This document shows, one piece after another, positions 40,705 to 45,789 of a DNA stretch of 45,789 nucleotides. Made by a program: the position numbers and the translations under genes. Source of the DNA: CAYJBH01 sp964370825 (GTDB lineage: Bacteria > Bacillota > Clostridia > Oscillospirales > Ruminococcaceae); contig CAYJKY010000028.1 of NCBI GenBank assembly GCA_964370825.1, positions 1-45,789 on the forward strand, written 5' to 3'. Numbering within the stretch: the first letter of the stretch is position 1; every line of letters begins with the position of its first letter. Below the pieces are notes generated by a model that was not told the DNA's origin, ran no database searches, and was given only the letters and a program-made list of their open reading frames with translations.

Positions 40705-42012
40705 TTAAAATGCTCCCTTAACATTTTTTATTATGTCGTCAACAACGGTACGAAGCTGTCTGTCACGGGATATTCTTCTCTCGGTATCCTGTATTGAATA
40801 AACTACCGTAGAATGGTCTCTTCCACCAAACTCAGCACCTATCTCGGTGGTGGTTAATGAGGTTACCTGCTGAACGATATACATACACATCTTTCTTGCA
40901 TTACTTACCGTCGATTTACGTGATGAAGAACGAATATCATCCGGTGTTACTCCCATGGTACGGCTTACCTCAGAAAGAATTTTATCTATGGTTACCGGCA
41001 CCGGTTGTATCTCGTTTAAAATATCCTTGATAGCACTGTGTGCCGCAGTTAACGATGGTTCAATGCCTTCTAACTTTTTATATGCGTTAAGCTTTTTAAC
41101 AGCACCTTCTAATTGCCTTATATTATTTTTAAGCTTGTTTGCTAAAAACTCAATAACATCTTCAGGAAGGTTGAGGGATAATAGTTCCGCCTTTCTGTTA
41201 ACAATCGCAACTCGTGTCTCATACTTTGGTGGCTGTATATCTACAATAAGCCCCGAAAGAAAACGGGTTTCTATCCTGTCGGCGAGTGTACGTATCTCTT
41301 TTGGAGGACGGTCCGACACAAGAACTATCTGCTTTCCATCGCGATGAAGTGCATTAAAGGTGTGAAAAAATTCCTCCTGTGTCTGCTCTTTACCACCTAT
41401 AAACTGAATATCATCTACCAACAGCATGTCAGCTTCACGGTATTTTTGATGAAATGATGACATGTTGCTGTTTTGAACCGCAAATATAAATTCGTTAGTA
41501 AAACTTTCTCCATCGACCATGACTATGTTAAAATCCGGAAAATTATGTTTTGTTTCTGAACAAATTGCATTTAATAGATGCGTTTTTCCGAGACCGGAAT
41601 CACCATATATAAAAAGTGGATTATTTCGGTCTACCGCCGGTTTTCTTGAAATTGCCACTGCAGCAGCAAATGCAAGTGAGTTGGAATCGCCCTTAATAAA
41701 GTTATCGAAGGTAAGTGCATAATTCCCACTTGTATTGGTTACATGATCATCCTCCTCATTGGAGGCGGCCGTTATAGTTACATTAACCTCAAATCCGAGG
41801 ATGGTATGAAAACCCTCCTCAATAATGTCAAGATATCTCTTGTTTATAACATCCTGTTGAAAACCGCTCGGTGCTTCAAGATACGCAACATTGTTTTCTG
41901 AGTCCCACCTTAAAGGTTCTATTTTCTCAAAAAAAACAACATATGAGGTAGGATTTATTCGCTCTTTGCAAAATTCCTTAACCTGAGCTACCAATAAATC
42001 AAATGATTCCAT
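40705..42012 (-). CDS. dnaA: Chromosomal replication initiator protein DnaA
   Basis: A 435-aa initiator. Domain I (1-80), a short linker, AAA+ domain III with NPLFIYGDSGLGKTHLLNAI (Walker A), LLVDDIQFIGGKEQTQEEFF (Walker B/sensor), and domain IV with GGRDHSTVVYSI, the DNA-recognition signature. In the helix before it the usual SLPEIG reads TTTEIG, replacing residues that contact the box in E. coli. It reads away from nifJ. The ATG has GGAG about 14 bases upstream, unusually far. Confidence 0.97.
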   Translation of the reverse strand: MESFDLLVAQVKEFCKERINPTSYVVFFEKIEPLRWDSENNVAYLEAPSGFQQDVINKRYLDIIEEGFHTILGFEVNVTITAASNEEDDHVTNTSGNYALTFDNFIKGDSNSLAFAAAVAISRKPAVDRNNPLFIYGDSGLGKTHLLNAICSETKHNFPDFNIVMVDGESFTNEFIFAVQNSNMSSFHQKYREADMLLVDDIQFIGGKEQTQEEFFHTFNALHRDGKQIVLVSDRPPKEIRTLADRIETRFLSGLIVDIQPPKYETRVAIVNRKAELLSLNLPEDVIEFLANKLKNNIRQLEGAVKKLNAYKKLEGIEPSLTAAHSAIKDILNEIQPVPVTIDKILSEVSRTMGVTPDDIRSSSRKSTVSNARKMCMYIVQQVTSLTTTEIGAEFGGRDHSTVVYSIQDTERRISRDRQLRTVVDDIIKNVKGAF

Positions 42013-42057
42013 AACTAATTATTATACTCCGTTGACCTAATATTTATTGTATTTATT

Positions 42058-42088
42058 ATTATACCATTATATAGGAAGTTTTTCAACA
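42058..42088 (-). promoter_or_regulatory. dnaA promoter overlapped by a TTTCAACA motif
   Basis: On the minus strand TTGAAA (42081-42086), 17 bp, TATAAT (42058-42063), about 45 bp before the dnaA ATG. The -35 is part of the inverted TTTCAACA motif (42081-42088) repeated near the origin, so DnaA autorepression is plausible. Confidence 0.7.
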
Positions 42089-42141
42089 TGTTATTGTTTA
42101 TTTGTTAAAAGAATTTTTTGTAAGATATATAAGAATAAAGC

Positions 42142-42170
42142 TTTACAGAAGGGTAAAACTTTGTTATAAT
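42142..42170 (+). promoter_or_regulatory. Promoter of nifJ
   Basis: TTTACA (42142-42147), 17 bp, perfect TATAAT (42165-42170). The leader of about 100 nt holds two small hairpins (GGGTAGA/TCTATCC at 42180-42200, and GTTGTC/GACAC-AAC near 42212-42230) of unknown role. Confidence 0.75.
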
Positions 42171-42277
42171 GATGAAGATGGGTAGACATTTGTTCTATCC
42201 TTAAGAATGTGTTGTCATAAAAGACACAACTAAAGGATTATGCAAAAATACCCGATAAAGAAAACTCGGAGGTAAAA

Positions 42278-45200
42278 ATGGCAAGAGCTAAACAATCAAT
42301 GGATGGCAATACCGCCGCCGCACATGTGAGCTATGCGTTCACCGATGTGGCAGGTATCTATCCGATCACCCCGTCGTCCGTAATGGCGGAGTTGACTGAT
42401 GCCTGGAGTGCAGGTAGCAAAAAAAATATTTTCGGTCGTGAAGTAAAGGTTATCGAGATGCAGTCGGAAGCCGGTGCCGCAGGTACCGTTCACGGAAGCC
42501 TCGCCGCAGGTGCGTTGACAACCACCTACACAGCTTCACAGGGTCTACTTTTGATGATTCCCAACATGTACAAAATCGCTGGTGAGCTTCTTCCATGTGT
42601 TATTCATGTTTCGGCTCGTGCAGTTGCAAGTCACGCACTTTCCATCTTTGGTGACCACAGTGACGTTTATGCATGTCGTCAAACAGGTTTCGCAATGCTA
42701 TGTGAGACCAATCCTCAGGAGGTTATGGATCTTGGTGCTGTAGCACATCTTTCCACTATTCGTGGACGTGTTCCTTTCTTAAACTTCTTTGATGGATTCC
42801 GTACCAGCCATGAAATTCAAAAAATTGAGGCGTGGGACTATGATGTACTCGACAAGATGGTCGACCATGATGCGATTGCGGCATTCCGCAAAAACTCATT
42901 AAACCCAGAGCGCCCAATCCTTCGTGGAAGCGCTCAGAACCCCGATATATTCTTCCAGTGGCGTGAGGCGGCAAACGATTTTTACACCAACCTTCCCGAC
43001 ATAGTTGAGGAGGAGATGAACAAGGTTAACGCCGAAATCGGTACCGACTATAAATTGTTTAACTACTACGGTGCACCGGATGCAGAGCGTATCATAATTG
43101 CCATGGGTAGTGTATGTGATACCATCGAAGAGGTTATAGATTACCTTGTTGCCGCCGGCGAAAAGGTAGGACTGTTAAAGGTTCGTCTATATCGTCCCTT
43201 CTGTAGCAAGCGTTTCTACGATGCTATTCCAAAGAGTGTAAAATCCATTGCTGTTATGGACAGAACAAAGGAGCCGGGTGCTCTCGGTGAGCCGCTGTTT
43301 ATGGATGTTGCTACCGTTCTTGCACAAAAAGGTTTTAACGGTAAGCTTATCGGCGGACGTTATGGTCTTGGAAGTAAGGATACAACACCTGCATGTGTAT
43401 TTGCTGTATACGAAAATCTTGCTTCGGCAGAGCCGAAAACAAACTTTACCGTCGGTATTGAGGATGATGTTACAGGACTTTCTCTTCCTCTTAACAACCA
43501 TGCAGACACCTCTGCAGAGGGTACCATCAGCTGTAAATTCTGGGGTCTTGGTGGTGACGGAACAGTTGGTGCTAACAAGAACAGCATTAAAATTATCGGT
43601 GATCATACCGAGATGTTCAGCCAGGCATACTTCCAGTATGACAGTAAAAAGACAGGTGGTGTAACCGTTTCGCATCTACGTTTCGGTAACAAGCCTATCA
43701 AATCCACCTACTATGTAAGCAAGGCAGACTTTGTTGCATGTCATAACCCATCCTACATCGTTAAGGGATTCCCGATTGCACGCGACATTAAGCCTAACGG
43801 TACCTTCCTTGTAAACAGCCAGTGGACAGCCGAGGAATTCTCAGAGCACCTGTCCGGCGAGGAAAAACGCCATATCGCTAAAAATAACATCAAGGTTTAC
43901 CTTGTAGACGCTATCACCAAGGCTCGTGAAATCGGCATGGGTAAGCGTACCAATACAATTCTACAGTCTGCATTCTTTGCGCTTGCAAAGATAATCCCGA
44001 TGGATGAGGCTGTAACCTACATGAAGGAAGCAGCTAAAAAGAGCTACTCCAGAAAAGGTGAAGAGATTGTTAAGATGAACTACAACGCAATCGATGCAGG
44101 TGTAAATGCAATCGTTGAGTTCTCTGTTCCCGCAGACTGGGCAAATGCAGCTGACGACAAGCCAATGCCTATAGCAAACGGAGATAACAAGTCTCTTGTA
44201 GACTTTGTTAACGAGGTTGTTACTCCTTCCGGACTAATGAAGGGTGATGATATCCCGGTATCGGTATTTGCAAAGAACCCCGACGGCATGATGCCACAGG
44301 GTACATCCGCATTTGAAAAGCGTGGTGTTGCTGTTGATGTTCCGAACTGGATTCCGGAAAACTGTATCCAGTGTAACCAGTGTAGTTATGTTTGTCCGCA
44401 TGCCGCTATTCGTCCCTTTGTACTGGATGAGGCAGAGGTTGCAGCAGCACCTAAGTCCATTAAGCTTACAGCATTAAAGGGCAAAGGCGCTGAAGGAAAA
44501 TCTTTCTGTCAGTCGGTTGATCCGCTGGACTGCATGGGTTGCGGACTTTGTGCAAATGTCTGCCCGGCAAAGAACAAGGCACTCGTTATGGAGCCGCTAG
44601 ACGATCATCTTGATCAGCAGGATGCATTTGACTACTGTGTGGCAAATATTGAGCCGAAGGAACTTGCCTTCGATAAATTCAGCATCAAGGGTAGCCAGTT
44701 TGAGCAACCGTTACTCGAGTTCTCCGGTGCTTGCGCAGGTTGTGTAGAAACAGCTTATGCAAAGCTTATTACCCAGCTTTACGGTGAGAGAATGTATGTT
44801 GCAAACGCAACAGGTTGTTCCTCCATCTGGGGCGGTAGTGCACCGTCGACACCTTACACCCGCAACCGTAAATCCGGCTACGGCGTAACCTGGGCTAACA
44901 GCCTGTTTGAGGATAACGCAGAGTACGGTTTTGGTATGCAGTTAGGTCAAAAGGCTATCCGTGACCGTCTAATCTCCATGGTAGAGGCTCTGGACTGCGG
45001 CTGTGACGCAGAAAAGGCTGAATACCTCGAGACACAGAATGACGGTGAGGCTAACCGCGTTGCGACCGACAAGCTTGTAGCGGCACTCGAAAAGTGTGGC
45101 TGTGAGAAGGGTAAAGCAATTCTTGCCGAAAAGGAATATCTTGCAAAGAAATCTGTATGGATATTCGGTGGTGACGGTTGGGCATACGACATCGGTTTCG

Positions 45201-45789
45201 GTGGACTTGACCATGTAATCGCTTCCGGCGACGATGTAAACATCATGGTATTTGATACCGAGGTTTACTCTAACACCGGCGGTCAGGCAAGTAAGGCAAG
45301 CCAGATAGGTCAGGTTGCACAGTTTGCCGCAGCAGGTAAATCCATCGGCAAAAAGGACCTTGCTTCTATCGCAATGAGCTACGGTTATGTATATGTTGCG
45401 CACATTGGTATGGGTGCCGACATGAACCAGACCATCAAGGCTATTAAAGAGGCAGAGAGCTATCCGGGCCCGTCCATCGTAATCGGCTACTCACCCTGTG
45501 AGATGCACGGCGTTAAGGGCGGTATGGGCAACAGCCAGGCAGAAATTAAACGTGCCGTTCAGGCAGGTTACTGGCATCTGTTCCGCTTCGATCCCCGTCG
45601 TAAGGCAGAAGGCCTAAACCCCTTCATCCTGGACAGCAAAGCCCCAACAGCAGACTACGAGGAGTTCATCAAGAGCGAGACACGCTACACCCGTCTTGCA
45701 CTCGCCTTCCCACAGAGAGCAGAGGCACTGTTCGACAAGGCAGCAGACACTGCAAAGAACAGGTACGAGCATCTTGTAAAACTTTCAGA
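42278..45789 (+). CDS. nifJ: Pyruvate:ferredoxin oxidoreductase, 3' end cut by window
   Basis: The frame is open for 1170 codons to the window edge and probably lacks only a few C-terminal residues, since the family is about 1170-1190 aa. The single-chain enzyme oxidises pyruvate to acetyl-CoA and reduces ferredoxin, a hallmark of anaerobes. Order: domain I (ITPSSVMAE, EMQSEAGAAGTVHGSLAAGA), domain II, CoA-binding region, two 4Fe-4S clusters in CIQCNQCSYVCPHAA and CMGCGLCANVCPAKN, then the TPP domain with FSGACAGC, GDGWAYDIGFGGLDHV and TEVYSNTGGQ. The Cys ligands for the proximal cluster (SGACAGC and later SPC) are present. GGAGG precedes the ATG by five bases. Confidence 0.97.
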   Translation, partial: MARAKQSMDGNTAAAHVSYAFTDVAGIYPITPSSVMAELTDAWSAGSKKNIFGREVKVIEMQSEAGAAGTVHGSLAAGALTTTYTASQGLLLMIPNMYKIAGELLPCVIHVSARAVASHALSIFGDHSDVYACRQTGFAMLCETNPQEVMDLGAVAHLSTIRGRVPFLNFFDGFRTSHEIQKIEAWDYDVLDKMVDHDAIAAFRKNSLNPERPILRGSAQNPDIFFQWREAANDFYTNLPDIVEEEMNKVNAEIGTDYKLFNYYGAPDAERIIIAMGSVCDTIEEVIDYLVAAGEKVGLLKVRLYRPFCSKRFYDAIPKSVKSIAVMDRTKEPGALGEPLFMDVATVLAQKGFNGKLIGGRYGLGSKDTTPACVFAVYENLASAEPKTNFTVGIEDDVTGLSLPLNNHADTSAEGTISCKFWGLGGDGTVGANKNSIKIIGDHTEMFSQAYFQYDSKKTGGVTVSHLRFGNKPIKSTYYVSKADFVACHNPSYIVKGFPIARDIKPNGTFLVNSQWTAEEFSEHLSGEEKRHIAKNNIKVYLVDAITKAREIGMGKRTNTILQSAFFALAKIIPMDEAVTYMKEAAKKSYSRKGEEIVKMNYNAIDAGVNAIVEFSVPADWANAADDKPMPIANGDNKSLVDFVNEVVTPSGLMKGDDIPVSVFAKNPDGMMPQGTSAFEKRGVAVDVPNWIPENCIQCNQCSYVCPHAAIRPFVLDEAEVAAAPKSIKLTALKGKGAEGKSFCQSVDPLDCMGCGLCANVCPAKNKALVMEPLDDHLDQQDAFDYCVANIEPKELAFDKFSIKGSQFEQPLLEFSGACAGCVETAYAKLITQLYGERMYVANATGCSSIWGGSAPSTPYTRNRKSGYGVTWANSLFEDNAEYGFGMQLGQKAIRDRLISMVEALDCGCDAEKAEYLETQNDGEANRVATDKLVAALEKCGCEKGKAILAEKEYLAKKSVWIFGGDGWAYDIGFGGLDHVIASGDDVNIMVFDTEVYSNTGGQASKASQIGQVAQFAAAGKSIGKKDLASIAMSYGYVYVAHIGMGADMNQTIKAIKEAESYPGPSIVIGYSPCEMHGVKGGMGNSQAEIKRAVQAGYWHLFRFDPRRKAEGLNPFILDSKAPTADYEEFIKSETRYTRLALAFPQRAEALFDKAADTAKNRYEHLVKLS

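Noticed and set aside
42177..42277. nifJ leader as a T-box or known redox riboswitch
   Set aside because: Only two short hairpins are visible. There is no T-box motif (TGGNACC) or other recognisable consensus.
1..45789. CRISPR arrays or complete insertion sequences
   Set aside because: No regularly spaced direct repeats were seen and no full transposase frame with flanking inverted repeats. The only mobile-element signals are remnants and the tRNA-Pro island.

Overview
The window looks like a chromosomal segment, including the replication-origin neighbourhood, of a strictly anaerobic, low-to-mid GC member of the Bacillota, most likely class Clostridia. The evidence is: the gene order dnaA-dnaN-recF-remB-gyrB-gyrA, a pyruvate:ferredoxin oxidoreductase, PTS genes controlled by an MtlR-type PRD regulator, near-consensus sigma-A promoters, and GGAGG-type ribosome binding sites. 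The species cannot be named from the sequence alone.

Layout. (1) 1-2.0 kb: tRNA-Leu(UAG) and a two-gene KDG kinase/KDPG aldolase operon. (2) 2.1-8.0 kb: a 1326-aa PAS/GAF/GGDEF/EAL cyclic-di-GMP protein, then an APH-like kinase preceded by a leader peptide and attenuator hairpin, then a decayed REP-associated transposase. (3) 8.0-16.1 kb: one long minus-strand operon encoding a complete sugar phosphotransferase system (EIICB, HPr, PRD regulator, EIIA, EI) with a PfkB kinase and a sorbitol-type zinc dehydrogenase. The promoter has an MtlR-like operator just upstream of its -35. (4) 16.2-19.5 kb: an SNF2 ATPase, a Cys-rich mini-gene with an in-frame stop, an XRE regulator with an 18-bp palindrome, and a recombinase remnant between two copies of a terminator repeat. 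(5) 19.5-28.4 kb: a genomic island whose left end is a 46-bp copy of the 3' part of tRNA-Pro and whose right end is the intact tRNA-Pro(UGG). It carries a cytoplasmic glycoside-hydrolase-like protein, a lipoprotein-dependent sugar ABC importer without its ATPase, and a membrane-bound AraC regulator, plus decayed mobile-element genes at the tRNA end. (6) 28.4-33.5 kb: rplU-rpmA, a UROD-like protein, a HAD hydrolase, a class II ketose-bisphosphate aldolase, a coiled-coil protein, coaD and rsmD. (7) 33.5-42.0 kb: gyrA, gyrB, remB, recF, dnaN, dnaA. (8) 42.3-45.8 kb: nifJ on the plus strand, cut by the window end.

How the parts work together. The PTS operon can import and phosphorylate a hexitol or ketose, interconvert the phosphorylated sugar and phosphorylate it again. 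It brings its own EI and an HPr that lacks the usual regulatory serine. The tRNA-Pro island adds capture of an oligosaccharide with intracellular cleavage, and the KDG operon feeds hexuronate-derived KDG into pyruvate and glyceraldehyde-3-phosphate. The origin block has a B. subtilis-like unwinding element between dnaA and dnaN.

The most unusual signals are: a three-copy dispersed structured repeat with compensatory base changes; the leader-peptide/attenuator in front of the APH-like kinase; the self-contained PTS with a Ser-less HPr; the TTTCAACA motif cluster around dnaA together with an altered DnaA recognition helix; and loss of both the L27 N-terminal extension and the Prp gene. No CRISPR array or intact insertion sequence was seen.
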